Shown: one piece after another, positions 9,057 to 19,641 of the stretch
Position numbering within the stretch: the first letter of the stretch is position 1
How the letters are laid out: the number at the start of each line of letters is the position of its first letter
Assembly (NCBI GenBank): GCA_030268105.1
Contig: BSDZ01000011.1
Coordinates: forward strand, 3,559,001 to 3,623,000
Source: Volvox africanus
Taxonomy: Eukaryota > Chlorophyta > Chlorophyceae > Chlamydomonadales > Volvocaceae
Length of the DNA stretch: 64,000 nucleotides
Reading direction: 5' to 3'
Notes under the pieces: model-generated
What the model was told of the DNA's origin: nothing
The model's database searches: none
Seen by the model: only the letters and a program-made list of their open reading frames with translations
Made by a program: the position numbers and the translations under genes

Positions 9057-12000
9057 TCATTGGGCTTGCGTGGCACGTTTGCGGGCTTCTTCGAGCAGGG
9101 GTTTCATGTCCTGTGAGAAGTTGCGTGCCGGTTCCCATGAGTTGTGCTCGTCGGTATACCCTGTCCACTTAACCAAGTACTCGTGTACTGTTCGCTTACG
9201 TCGGTGTCGGCCCACACGACGCGCACGATAATCTAACACCCGCTCCACATCGTAAAACTTCTGTTTACCAGCGATCCAGGTCTCGGGAACTGGTTCGATC
9301 GCTGTGGGGGCGTTTGCAGGCTCAGGGACGGGTTCCGTACCACGATACGGACGAACAAGCGATACGTGAAACGTGGGGTGAATGGTCATATCAGCGGGCA
9401 ATGCAAGCTGCACAGCCACATTCCCAACCATGCGCACGACAGGATACGGACCAATCCAGCGGGGTAAGAGTTTTCGGGATCCGTCGGCCAAGGAACGCAA
9501 GTTCTTGGTGCTTAGCAACACGAGTTGCCCCTCCGAAAACGTTACATCCTGCTTGGATTTGTTGTAGTATTCCGTCGTTCGTTGCTGCGCCGCGTCCAAA
9601 CACGACTTCGCGTCTGTGATTCGGGACATAAAAGACTTGGCAAAAAGTTTAGCAGCAGGCACGTTCACTTCCAACTCACGCCACACGGGTAGCGCGGGAT
9701 GAAACCCGTAGTTAAGAAAGAACGGACTTTTGCCTGTAGAGCCGTTAACAGCATTGTTAAGCGCGAATTCTGCCGCAGTCAAATATGTATCCCAAACAAG
9801 TGGTGTGCGACCAGCATAATTGCGCAACATATCACCCAACGTGCGGTTTGTGCGTTCGGTTTGACCATCAGTCTGCGGGTGATACGCCGTGCTCAGGTTG
9901 ACGCGCATGCCAACTAGTTTGCAGAGCGCTTCCCAAAACTTAGACGTGAACTGTCCACCGCGGTCCGAGATCACATTTTTGGGAACCCCGTGTAACCGAA
10001 CCACATTATCGAAAAACAAACGTGCGGTTTGCTCAGCCGTGCAGGATGATGTGCATGGTGCTAGGTGAACCATCTTAGTCAGACGATCGACCATTACGAA
10101 CACCGCATCGTATCCCCCCTCAGTTTTGGGCAGCGCGACTACGAAGTCCATGGAAACACTTTCCCAAGGCGCATCCGGGACAGGCAACGGTTGCAACAAC
10201 CCATGGCCCTTACCGGACAAAGCCTTATTGCGCTGGCACAGACTGCATGTCTGGACGAAGTTTGCCGCATCCTTAGCCAAACGAGGCCACCAAAAGGAAC
10301 GTTGCACCAAGTCGATCAATCGCTTGCTACCAGGGTGTCCTGCTAACGGGTCCTCGTGGAACCGTGCAAGGATGTCGTAGCGTAGCGCGTCGTCGTTCGG
10401 AACGACGATTTGCGTAGCTGCACCCTCCGTCCGTAGCCAAAGGCCATTCTGCTTGCGAAGGTTTTCTACATTAGCCGGGTCCGCGAACCAGGCGTCTGCG
10501 CTGTAGGCAACCTTCAACCGCTCCGCGAGGTCCGTCGCGATCGGAACCTCCTCGCTACGCGGCCGCACGACGGGCGCTGCCAAAATTGCAGCGTGTAGCG
10601 ACGGATGTCGACTGAGAGCATCGGCAATATTCAATTTACCAGAAATATACTCCCAGGTGCAGTTGAACCTAGCTAGATATTCCATCCACCTAGCTTGACG
10701 GCGGTTCAACGTCGGAACGCTTTGCAAAAACGTTAGGGGCTTGTGGTCAGTCTTTAAAGTAAACGGGCGTCCCTCGAGGTAACAGCGCCATTCCTTTAAA
10801 GCATGCAGCACGGCCAGAAGCTCCTGTTCCCCGGTGGTGTAGCGAATTTCCGCACCAGAAAACTTCTTACTCGTGAAGGCGATCGGTCGCCCTTCCTGTA
10901 ACAATACAGCGCCGCTTCCAAACATTGAGGCATCAGACACTACCTCAACACGAAATGGCAACGAGTAATCAGGGAATGCAAGGGTGACATCTTCGGCAAC
11001 GATTCGTTTGAGCTCTTCGAATGCCCGCTGGCATTGCGACGTCCACGACTCGAGCGAAACGAAAACGCCTTTGCGAGTTAAGTTAGTAAGCGGGGCCGCA
11101 ATGATGGAATATTTTTCAATGAACTTTCGGAAATAATTGGTCAAGCCAAGGAACTTACGCAGCTCCGTGAGGTTCTGAGGCGCGGGCCAATCGCGAACCA
11201 CGGCGACCTTCCGCGGGTCCATCTTCACACCGGTGGCCGACACAATGTGACCCAAATATTCCACCTGAGGCTGCGCCCAAAAGCATTTGGCGCGTTTAGC
11301 AAACAATTGCTCCCGCCTCATAACGTCGAGCACGAGCCGCAGATGCTCCAAGTGCTCCTCGCGCGTCTTAGAATATACCAAGATGTCATCCAGGTAGCAA
11401 ACAACGAACCTGTCGATAAACGGCCTAAACATTCGGTCCATAACCGCCTGAAACGTCGCAGGGGCATTAGTCAAACCAAATGATAGGACCGTATACTCAA
11501 AGTGACCGAAGGGCGTCCGAAAAGCGGTTTTCGGAATATCAGAGGCAGCGATGCGAATCTGATTGTAGCCCTGTTGTAAGTCAATTGAGGAAAAATAAGC
11601 CGAGCCCTTCAGCTTATCCAACAGGTCGTCAACGCGTGGCAAAGGGTAGCGATTTTTCACCGTATTCGCATTTAACCCCCGGTAATCAATGCACATGCGC
11701 AAGGTCCCATCCTTCTTACCGACGAACAAAATCGGTGCAGAATACGGGGATGTGCTGGGGCGTATCATACCCTTCGCGAGCAAATCCGTCACCTGGCGCT
11801 TCACCTCGTCCAGCTCCAATGGACTCAACCTGTACATTGGCCGGGCTGTAGGCTGCGCTCCAGGCATGAGAGGGATTGTGTGATCAACAGGACGCATAGG
11901 TGGTAGGCCAGGGATATCTTTAAAGACGTCCTCATACTGCGACAGTAGGGCCTCAACCTCAGGATCCGCAGAAATCTGCGCGGTGGTGACACAACAGCTC

Positions 12001-13118
12001 ACCCGCGGCCTTAAAAGCAGTCCGTGGGCACCCTTCCGTAACAAACGAACGGCCTCCTTACGCCCGACTAGCTCTGGTTCGATTCTCGCGGCCATTGCGG
12101 TCACAGCGAAATTAACCATAGGCACCGCCTCAGTTTCGCCCTCCTTTGGTGTGACATGTTCGAACGACAGGAAAGGTACCTTAATCGACAGAGTACCCTT
12201 GCACATATGCAGGGTTGCGGTCTCCATGTCGATGCGCGCGCGGTACTGTCGTAATGTCGACGACCCCATTATGTACGGTGCAGTCTCTGCTAAGCCCTGC
12301 AGCACGTACGGCCGGGTCACAACACGCAAAGGGCCTAACGATAGGCTAAGGGTAATCCTGCCCACGATGGGATGCTTACCCCCGTCAGCAAGGGTAACCT
12401 GTGGGCAATCAGACGACTCTGGGGACAACCCCAGCGCATTCACCTCTGCGACAGAGATGAAGTCGTCGCTGGCACCGGTGTCAACAAGTGCCTTCAGAGT
12501 ACGGCCATTCAGACCGATCTGAACCACAGGGACACGGTTATCTACGAGCGACTGCCCAGCAGACAACGTCAGTGCACTTAAGGCGGGTCCGTAACCAACG
12601 GCACCCCCATCAGGAGCTTCGTACCAAACGTCAACCGAGTAGGATAGGTGTGGCCACGGAGCCAGCGTACCCTCCCGATCCACACCATTAAGCAAAACGG
12701 TGCCCGGCTCGAACCGGTGGACATGCCGCATACCCCTTAACAATGCCTCTGCCTTGCGCCGACAGAAAGCAGGGAGTAATACACATGCGGCAGTGCCTGG
12801 ATATTGACGCCTACATCTCCTGTATATGGCCAACTGTTCCGACATCTCACGCAGAGACGAGGGGATGAACAAAACCACGTGGTTAGACAGATCGATAGAC
12901 GACAGGGGACGGCGAGGTGTAAACAAATTACACAACGGGTCGAAGCAGAGAAGTCCCGTGCGTCCGTCAAGCGTGATGCGTCGCGCAATGACTCGCTCGA
13001 TGTGTCCAAGTACACAGGGCAACAATGCCTTAACGGCTGGCCGTAAGGATGACCACCGACCACGCGTTAGTTCAGAAATCCCAGGTGGTGCCCCCTCCGC
13101 AGGAACCCGGGCAAGCCC
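9057..13118 (-). CDS. Pol polyprotein, element A (PR-RT-RH-IN-chromodomain), intact
   Basis: Open without interruption from the gag UAG to 9057, in the gag frame. Residue numbers count from codon 13025. Aspartic protease [12 protein letters not shown] (about 180); reverse transcriptase with [11 protein letters not shown] and the YLDD active site (about 544); RNase H ([39 protein letters not shown]; about 680-790). Integrase has a zinc module (HEDPLAGH...CSLCQ) and DDE core ([34 protein letters not shown]), then the GPY/F module. A C-terminal chromodomain (YDVERVLDY...YLVKWTGY...NSWEP) ends the protein. Chromodomains of this class direct integration to modified chromatin. No convincing own ATG follows the gag stop, which supports expression as a Gag-Pol fusion. 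Confidence 0.95.
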   Translation of the reverse strand, partial: GLARVPAEGAPPGISELTRGRWSSLRPAVKALLPCVLGHIERVIARRITLDGRTGLLCFDPLCNLFTPRRPLSSIDLSNHVVLFIPSSLREMSEQLAIYRRCRRQYPGTAACVLLPAFCRRKAEALLRGMRHVHRFEPGTVLLNGVDREGTLAPWPHLSYSVDVWYEAPDGGAVGYGPALSALTLSAGQSLVDNRVPVVQIGLNGRTLKALVDTGASDDFISVAEVNALGLSPESSDCPQVTLADGGKHPIVGRITLSLSLGPLRVVTRPYVLQGLAETAPYIMGSSTLRQYRARIDMETATLHMCKGTLSIKVPFLSFEHVTPKEGETEAVPMVNFAVTAMAARIEPELVGRKEAVRLLRKGAHGLLLRPRVSCCVTTAQISADPEVEALLSQYEDVFKDIPGLPPMRPVDHTIPLMPGAQPTARPMYRLSPLELDEVKRQVTDLLAKGMIRPSTSPYSAPILFVGKKDGTLRMCIDYRGLNANTVKNRYPLPRVDDLLDKLKGSAYFSSIDLQQGYNQIRIAASDIPKTAFRTPFGHFEYTVLSFGLTNAPATFQAVMDRMFRPFIDRFVVCYLDDILVYSKTREEHLEHLRLVLDVMRREQLFAKRAKCFWAQPQVEYLGHIVSATGVKMDPRKVAVVRDWPAPQNLTELRKFLGLTNYFRKFIEKYSIIAAPLTNLTRKGVFVSLESWTSQCQRAFEELKRIVAEDVTLAFPDYSLPFRVEVVSDASMFGSGAVLLQEGRPIAFTSKKFSGAEIRYTTGEQELLAVLHALKEWRCYLEGRPFTLKTDHKPLTFLQSVPTLNRRQARWMEYLARFNCTWEYISGKLNIADALSRHPSLHAAILAAPVVRPRSEEVPIATDLAERLKVAYSADAWFADPANVENLRKQNGLWLRTEGAATQIVVPNDDALRYDILARFHEDPLAGHPGSKRLIDLVQRSFWWPRLAKDAANFVQTCSLCQRNKALSGKGHGLLQPLPVPDAPWESVSMDFVVALPKTEGGYDAVFVMVDRLTKMVHLAPCTSSCTAEQTARLFFDNVVRLHGVPKNVISDRGGQFTSKFWEALCKLVGMRVNLSTAYHPQTDGQTERTNRTLGDMLRNYAGRTPLVWDTYLTAAEFALNNAVNGSTGKSPFFLNYGFHPALPVWRELEVNVPAAKLFAKSFMSRITDAKSCLDAAQQRTTEYYNKSKQDVTFSEGQLVLLSTKNLRSLADGSRKLLPRWIGPYPVVRMVGNVAVQLALPADMTIHPTFHVSLVRPYRGTEPVPEPANAPTAIEPVPETWIAGKQKFYDVERVLDYRARRVGRHRRKRTVHEYLVKWTGYTDEHNSWEPARNFSQDMKPLLEEARKRATQAQ

Positions 13119-13121
13119 CTA
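13080..13121 (-). promoter_or_regulatory. Gag-pol UAG with downstream stem-loop, element A
   Basis: UAG at 13121-13119, 7-nt spacer GGGCTTG, stem CCCGGGT (13111-13105), 18-nt loop, stem ACCTGGG (13086-13080), which pairs with one G-U. Gag and pol are in one frame (14354 and 13025 differ by a multiple of three) and this is the only stop between them. Confidence 0.78.
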
Positions 13122-14354
13122 TTTCGGCTGAGGTACAAACGGCGGCATTAGAGGGCAATCCTTCGTGGAATGATTCTCCGCACACCGTAGACAAACATTG
13201 GCCAATTTCCGACGCTCGAATTCGGAATGATTGCAATTCCATTTTGGCATAAATGTGTCGTCCGTACGAGTACGCTTCGCGTTGGGGTCGGAACGCTGTG
13301 CGGCTGCCGACGACGGCGCACCACCACGCTTCCTGTTCCTAGCTGGGTCCGAGCTCGGACCTGCTCCTCCTGTACCACGGACACCCGAGCTAGCGCCCCC
13401 GCGCGCCTTGCGTTGCCCGTTGCTGCGTCGCGTCGCGGCAGTAGGCGTGGGGCGGGTCGCGCCGAGGTCCTGGTCGAGAGCCACAGCTTCCCCAAGCGGA
13501 TCCTGCACTTGCACGGCATTTGCACGAGGGGCAGACTTGACTTCTTCCTCGCCGGCAAGGAGTCGTATCTCCGCGCCCTTAGCAAAAGCGACCAACGCGT
13601 CATATGACTTGATCTGCGCTCCAACCAAGTCAGTGGCGCACCATTTAGCCAAAAGTTTCGTTAGGCCTCGCCTAAACCAAAAGACACGCTCAGATTCGGT
13701 GAGGTCAGCAATGGGAGTCACAAGTGCTTCGAAGCGTGACTGGTACGCAGGTACATTTTCATCCCGACGCATGTGGTAGCTACCGGCTGCCAAAGCGTTA
13801 CGAGCTTCCACATCGCGTGCTTGAACCTCAGTAGCGAATCGTGCGAGCAAAGCGGCGACCAACTCGTCAAAAGTATAGCTGCCCCGGGCGTTGGTCCAAT
13901 TGCGATACCAGTCCTTCGCTGCGCCCTCGAGGGTGTTACCAACGAAGAGACACCTGATACCGTCATTATCGCCACCATGAACAGCCTGGAGATACTTTTT
14001 AGCGTCACGCACGTACGCACGAGTTGCATCGGCTATGCTATGCCCTGGTGTCTTGTCGGTCAGCGAAATATTGAGCCTAGGAACGGGAATCGACAATCTC
14101 ATCACCTCAGGGATGTCATCATGCCCTCGAGCTTGAGGTAATGGCAGAACCCTTGGTCCAGCAGTGTTGTCCATATTCGTGTTCACTGCTGAATGCGGCA
14201 CAATTAAGTGAGCAGGGGTCTGAAGGAAAAGGGGCTCTTGAGTGGCCCGCGCGCCAACAGTCTCAAGACCTCTATCCGATGCTCTAGCAGCCACAACAAA
14301 ATCGGGTTGACTAGCTAGGCTAGTGTGCGGCGTATCGTCGTGTTCCGCAGACAT
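13119..14354 (-). CDS. Gag polyprotein, element A
   Basis: Intact 411-aa frame from ATG (MSAEHDDTPH) to UAG. The capsid region (RCLFVGNTLEGAAKDWYRNW, VFWFRRGLTKLLAKWCATDL) is followed by an Ala/Gly/Arg-rich basic stretch. A C-terminal zinc knuckle CLRCAENHSTKDC has the shortened C-x2-C-x3-H-x4-C spacing seen in every Gag of this window. The upstream leader frame overlaps its first codons in another phase. Gag would form the particle shell and bind genomic RNA. With UAG readthrough the fusion would be about 1765 residues. Confidence 0.93.
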   Translation of the reverse strand: MSAEHDDTPHTSLASQPDFVVAARASDRGLETVGARATQEPLFLQTPAHLIVPHSAVNTNMDNTAGPRVLPLPQARGHDDIPEVMRLSIPVPRLNISLTDKTPGHSIADATRAYVRDAKKYLQAVHGGDNDGIRCLFVGNTLEGAAKDWYRNWTNARGSYTFDELVAALLARFATEVQARDVEARNALAAGSYHMRRDENVPAYQSRFEALVTPIADLTESERVFWFRRGLTKLLAKWCATDLVGAQIKSYDALVAFAKGAEIRLLAGEEEVKSAPRANAVQVQDPLGEAVALDQDLGATRPTPTAATRRSNGQRKARGGASSGVRGTGGAGPSSDPARNRKRGGAPSSAAAQRSDPNAKRTRTDDTFMPKWNCNHSEFERRKLANVCLRCAENHSTKDCPLMPPFVPQPK

Positions 14355-14753
14355 GAAGCACGAAACGATACCCTAGGTTTGCGTGATAGAAGCCGACTTC
14401 TATAGCAAAGGCAAGAGTACAAAGCGGTTCGGTGAGCCTACCGACAGTACTCTTGAGAAGATTCAGCAAACTCAGCAAGTAATTGCCCAGCTGAGTCCTG
14501 ATCTCCGTGGTTTGGGCAATGAGAGTCGCCAATTGGTCCGGACGAACGCCGGTCTCAGTCGCCGCGGCAAGCAATGCCGGTGCACTGAGATTACCTGCGA
14601 CTCAGAGCGTACACTTACACAACAAGTGCAGCAATCTAAGCAAAAGCAATTAAACAATTACAAACCGGAAGCGGCGGCGTCCAAAACGGCGCGGCCTAGG
14701 TCTTCGGCAAAAGTATCTAGCGGTCCTCGTGGTTCGTCGCTGGAACTCGCCAT
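14320..14753 (-). CDS. Spliced pre-gag leader ORF of element A (120 aa)
   Basis: Exon 1 14753-14666 (88 nt), intron 14665-14595 (GTTTGT...GCAG, 71 nt), exon 2 14594-14320. The product has PLDTFAEDLGRAVLDAAAS, then QLATLIAQTTEIRTQL and LLSLLNLLKS. The family D leader aligns with it only across the same splice junction (G then GT, phase 1). The frame overlaps the gag ATG by 35 bases in another phase. An alternative reading is a second intron (donor near the end of LLKST, acceptor CCTAG before 14370) fusing it in frame to Gag. The sequence does not decide. Confidence 0.6.
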
Positions 14754-14800
14754 AGAAAGAACCTACTTCCGATTAGACGGAGAGAGACAGTTAGGCAACG

Positions 14801-14817
14801 AACCTGTCTCGATACCA
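14801..14817 (-). promoter_or_regulatory. Primer-binding site of element A
   Basis: TGGTATCGAGACAGG starts 3 nt inside the 5' LTR end on the minus strand. It resembles the TGGTATCAGAGC site for initiator Met tRNA with differences, so tRNA identity is only likely. Confidence 0.7.
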
Positions 14818-14820
14818 AAT

Positions 14821-15645
14821 TGTTGTACCTCTCGTTCGCGTTTGCTCATAAGTATCTGCACGTCTGGAGACTATCGACACCGATGCGCGAGCACTTGCAA
14901 GTACAGCAAGGCAAGCGAGAGCAAACAGAGACAGCGGAAGACTTCAAGACGAAGAGAGATATAACTTACAGTCTTACGGATCAGAACGATGCAATGGACG
15001 AAATCGCCGTCAGCGCCGGAAGCAAGCAATCATCACGCGGCGGTGATTAGCGAAGTTCAGGCTTAGCTCGGGCGAAGTAGAATAGTGTATAGAAATAGTA
15101 AATATAGAACACACGAGTGTTCTCCGGTATCGAATGTCTTGTCTAGCTTAGCCGTCCTCGCATCTGTTATACTCGCAGCATCGCAGTGCCGTACGATTCA
15201 CATTAGGAGGCCGATCCTAGATGTGACAACCCTACTGCGTCTAGGCGATGTCTACGCATAACAACGTATAAGCCTTTCCGGCATTCGCATGATGCAAGGG
15301 TCCGGATAACGATATCCGGTTGCAGGGCATGTATCGCGACGAGTGCGGCGCTCTCAACGTGTGCTTAAATGAAGTAATATTATATCAGATAATATTACTT
15401 ATCGTTTCGTAGCACGAGCATAATGCGCACTTCAATGATTCGGTCATCCATGCATGCTGGGCGGATTTGCCATGATGCGATGTCGCGATGGATAATGACA
15501 ACATGCCAGATGCATATATAAATGTATGCGAATACATTTATATCATGCAGATTCATTCATGTGTAATGCGTTCATCACAAAAGCACTTCGTCTCGTAGGA
15601 TCGCGTCGACCTACGCGTCGGCGGAAAATGAACCGTAGCACAACA
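14821..15645 (-). repeat. 5' LTR of element A
   Basis: 825 bp, bounded by TGTTGTAC and GCACAACA. It is followed outside by the right copy of the target duplication CCGAT (15646-15650). It should hold the promoter in its U3 part (right end in this orientation). I did not identify a TATA box with confidence. Confidence 0.95.
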
Positions 15646-16455
15646 CCGATGTGTAGGTCGATGCGACGCTACGAGGCGAAGTGCTGTTTTGATGAACGCA
15701 TGAACGATCAATGCATGTGAATGAACTTGCATGACATAAATGTATTTGCATACATTTATATATGCATTTGGCATGTCACCATTATCTATCACGACATCCC
15801 ATCATGGCAAATCCGCCTAGCATGCATGAAATCCCGAATCATTGAAGTGCGCATTATGCTCGTGCTACGAAACGATAAGTAATATTATTTGATATAATAT
15901 TACTTCATTACAGCACACGTTGAAAGCGCCGCACCCGTCACGATACATGCCTTGCAACCGAATATCGTTATTTGGACCCTTGCATCATGCGAATGCCGGA
16001 AAGGCTTATACGTTGTTATATGTAGACATCGCCTATACGCAGTAGGGTTGTCACACTTAGGATCGGCCTCCTAGTGTGAACCGTACGACATCGCGATGCT
16101 ACGAGTATAACAGATGTGAGGACGGCTAAGTAAGACAAGACATTCGATACCGGAGAACACTCGTGTGTTCAACACTATTACTGCTAATCGCTCTTCTACT
16201 TAGCCCGAGCTAAGCCTGAACTTCGCTTATCACCGCCGCGTGATGATTGCTTGCTTCCGGCGCTGACGGCGATTTCGTCCATTGCATTGCTTCGGTCTGT
16301 AAGATTGTAAGTTATATCTCTTCTTGTCCTGAAGTCTTCCGCTGTCTCTGTTTGCTCTCCCTTGCCTTGCTGTACTTGCAAGTGCTCGCGCATCGGTGTC
16401 AAAAGCTTTCAGACACGCAGATACTTATGAGCAAGCACGAAGGAGAGGTACAAAA
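15646..16455 (+). repeat. 3' LTR of remnant B, right piece (family A)
   Basis: Continues the LTR interrupted at 8173. It begins with the duplicated CCGAT and runs to GAGGTACAAAA, a mutated form of the ACAACA end. Removing element A and one CCGAT gives an 834-bp LTR, the same length as 20684-21517. Confidence 0.9.
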
Positions 16456-18257
16456 GCAGCCCCCTATTGCCGAATTATACTGATGCATTTGTCATCCTGG
16501 GGCTCCCACCTATGTTCCCTGCTGACTATACGATCCCTCTTGTGCTCGAGCACAACCCGTTTCACAACCTATGTACAGGTTAAGCTGCCAAAGTTGAGCA
16601 GATGAAGCAGCAAGTGGGGGATCTGCTCGCAAAGGGTATGATTCGGCCCAGCACATCGCCATATTCTGCACTGATATTGTTTGTCGGTAAGAAGGATGGG
16701 ACGTTGCGCATGTGCATGGATTATCGGGGCTTGAATGCGACTACGATTAAAAATCGCTATACTTTGCCACGCGTTGATGACCTGCTCGATAAGCTGAAGG
16801 GCTCAGCTTATTTTTCCTCGATTGACCTTCAACAAGGGTATAATCAGATACGCATTGCTGCCTCTGATATTCCGAAAACCGCTTTTTGGACCCCCTTTGG
16901 TCACTTTGAGTACACGGTCTTGTCGTTTGGACTTACTAATGCGCCCGCCACATTTCAAGCAGTGATGGATCGCATGTTCAGACTGTATATCGACAGGTTC
17001 GTCGTTTGTTATTTGGACGATATTTTAATATATTCCAAGACGCGAGAGGAGCACCTGAAGCATCTCGAGCTTGTGCTTGAGGTGATGAAGCGGGAGCAAT
17101 TGTTTGCTAAACACGCTAAGTGTTTTTGGGTGCAGCCTCAAGTGGAGTATTTAGGCCACATCGTGTCGGCCACTGGGATAAGGATGGACCCACGGAAGGT
17201 AACTGTGGTCCGCGAATGGTCCGCGCCTCAGAACCTCACCGAACTACGCCAGTCCTTAGGGCTGACCAACTACTTCCGTAAGTTCATTAATAAATACTCA
17301 ATTATTGCGGCCCCACTTACAAATCTGACGAAAAAAGGAGGTTTCGCTTCGCTCGAGGCCTGGACACCCGCGTGTCAGCAGGCATTCGAAGAGCTCAAGT
17401 GAATCGTCACTGACGACGTTACCCTCTCTTTCCCTGATTACTCGTTGCCATTTCGTGTTGAAGTAATATCGGATGCTTCCCTGCATGGAAGCGGCGCTGT
17501 ATTGCTGCAGGAAGGATGACTGATCGCCTTCACGAGTAAGAAGTTCTCGGGTGCGGAGACCCGATACACGACCGGAGAGCAGGAGCTGTTGGCAGTTCTA
17601 CATGCTTTGAAGGAATGGCGTTGTTACCTTGAAGGCCGCCCTTTTACACTTAAGACCGATCATAAGCCGCTGACATTCTTACAGAGTGTTCCCACGATCA
17701 ACCGACGACAAGCCAGATGGATGGAGTATCTATCTTGCTTCGACTGCACATGAGAGTATATCACTGGCAGAATTAATATTGCTGACGCCCTCAGTCGACA
17801 TCCATTGTTACACGCTGCGATTTTGGCAGCGCCGGTTACTCGTTCACACAGTCAGGAGGTGTCAATAGCAGCGGACCTTGCGCAGTGACTCAAGATGGCG
17901 TATGAAGTGGATCCATGGTTTGCTTCATCAAGTAATGTGGAACATTTGCACAAGCGCAACGATTTGTGGCCGCGGAAGGATGGCTCGACCACACAAATCG
18001 TCGTGCCGAACGACGACGCCTTACGCTACGATATTCTTGCTCAGTTCCACGAGGACCCATTGGCAGGACATCCTGGAAGCACACGATTGGCAGAGCTAGT
18101 ACGACGCTCGTTCTGGTGGCCGCATGTGGTGAAGGATGCGGAAAACTTCGTACAAAGGTGCAGTTTATGTCAGCGCAATGAAGCACTATCCGGTAAGGGC
18201 CAGGGTTTGTTACAACCTTTACCTATACCAGATGCCCCTTGGGAAAGTGTTTCTATG
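16456..18257 (+). pseudogene. Family D pol fragment I, many stops
   Basis: Starts in the protease/RT spacer, shared with 33341-33480 and with the left end of F. RT is open from 16602 to 17402 (YLDDILIYSKT present). RNase H and the integrase zinc module follow, interrupted by stops at about 17400, 17516, 17753 and 17886. Three of these are CGA to TGA changes relative to other copies, and 17753 is TGG to TGA. The frame ends at the integrase core start (PWESVSM), where the 5' LTR of element H begins. The left boundary abuts the LTR of remnant B without a recognisable duplication. Confidence 0.88.
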
Positions 18258-19176
18258 TGTTGTACGCGGGTTCGATCACCGTTCACACCGGAATAGGCCG
18301 CAATCCATTTGAGCATTACGAAGCATGATATAATCATATTAGCATGATATATTCGAGTATATCTAGCTAATCAGGCATGTCGCATTATCATCTTCGACAT
18401 CACGCTGTCGGTCAACATGTTTGACTCAAGACTAATAATTAATGCGCGATCTATCCATTGACATTTTATATCACGTAATAATACTTTAAATATTATTACC
18501 TCATCCGTGTCATAAACCATACGTGTATGCGAGAATGTGACGATGATGATGGTTGGGTCGGCAACCGAATATCGATATTCGGACCTTCGCATACTGCATG
18601 CGTTGCATCCATTAATATCACGGATGACACGATATTTAGAACAGTGCTACGAAGGTACTCACACTTGAGATCAAAATCCAGTGAGACCTGTACTGCACAT
18701 CGGTATCACGGCGTGATAGGTGCGAGGACGGCCGCCTAGAGAGCGAAGTCGGCTCGACGCTACTTTGGATTAAGTACTCGTGTACTTAACACAATCTAAT
18801 TCGGATACATACGTGATACACATTTATATTCGGCCTGAGCTATTCCAGCATAGCACCTCCAGCCGTATGATGAACATTGCCCGCGGGGTCTGACGGCCGA
18901 CTACTCATTTGTAACGAAGAATATTGTAAGTTGAATCTTTCCTTATCATTGAGTCTTCCGCTGTCACTTTCCTTGCATTGTATCGCCTTGCTGTTGGTAA
19001 GCTTGGTGTGCACTTAGCTAACATCCAGACGTGCAGATTCAGTGCATGGTTGAAGAAGGTGTTGTACCTCTGTTGTGTCGGCCTACAAGGGCCCGGTCGG
19101 AAGATGACCATCGGTGGTCCAATCTTTGACACTACCCGTAGATACCCCAGCATACTACAGAAGGAAGGATACAACA
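18258..19176 (+). repeat. 5' LTR of element H with about 106-bp internal insertion
   Basis: Matches the 810-bp LTR at 541-1350 from TGTTGTACGC to GGATACAACA but is 919 bp long. The extra bases lie at about 19053-19158, between the GTGCATG.TTGAAG and AAGGAAGGATACAACA parts. Confidence 0.88.
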
Positions 19177-19243
19177 AATTTGGTATTGAGACGGGTAAAT
19201 TCACGACTGTCTCATTGTCCCTCATCGGAAGTAGGTTCTCACG

Positions 19244-19624
19244 ATGGCGAGCGACGACGACATGCGCCGCAGTCCTTTAGACACCTTCGCTGAGGATCTT
19301 GGCCGCGCCGTCCTGGACGCCGCCGCTTCCGGTTTGTAATCCTAGACATCTGTTGTTAACTAGCTGCTGCATTCTCATTGCGAGCTTGCACTGTAAGTTG
19401 CAGGTGAACGTGCGCCAACGCTGGACGCGGTGTTGGCTGGACAACACTTAAATACGGAACAGATCAAGGCCTTGATTCAGAAAACCACTGAAATAAAAGA
19501 CGGCCTTACGGATTACATCGCTTTTCTTCTCGAATTACTCGGGAGTTCTGTCGGTACACGAGTAGTCAAAAATTCCTTTTGTGTTAGCTTGATCACAGGT
19601 CTTTTAGTAAATTCCTGTTCATAA
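19244..19624 (+). CDS. Spliced pre-gag leader ORF of element H (102 aa)
   Basis: Exon 1 19244-19331 (88 nt), intron 19332-19403 (72 nt, GTTTGT...TGCAG), exon 2 19404-19624. The product shares SPLDTFAEDLGRAVLDAAAS and QKTTEIKDGLTDYIAFLLEL with the element G leader. It stops before the gag ATG at 19642. Confidence 0.58.
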
Positions 19625-19641
19625 ACATAAGCTTGTGCTCC

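Larger units (their letters stand above)
8174..15645 (-). mobile_element. Complete LTR retrotransposon A (Ty3/gypsy chromovirus)
   Basis: A 7472-bp element on the minus strand: 5' LTR 14821-15645, primer-binding site about 14801-14817, leader ORF, gag 14354-13119, UAG plus stem-loop, pol to 9057, hairpin and purine tract, 3' LTR 8174-8997. It is flanked by a perfect 5-bp target duplication CCGAT (8169-8173 and 15646-15650). Both long frames are intact, and comparing the LTRs by eye shows only about one substitution and one 1-base indel. It is a recent insertion and potentially autonomous. It landed inside the 3' LTR of remnant B, in opposite orientation. Confidence 0.96.

Noticed and set aside
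11247..12522. Antisense frames of 78-179 codons opposite pol of element A (likewise opposite pol of C and G)
   Set aside because: Shadows of the strongly coding opposite strand.
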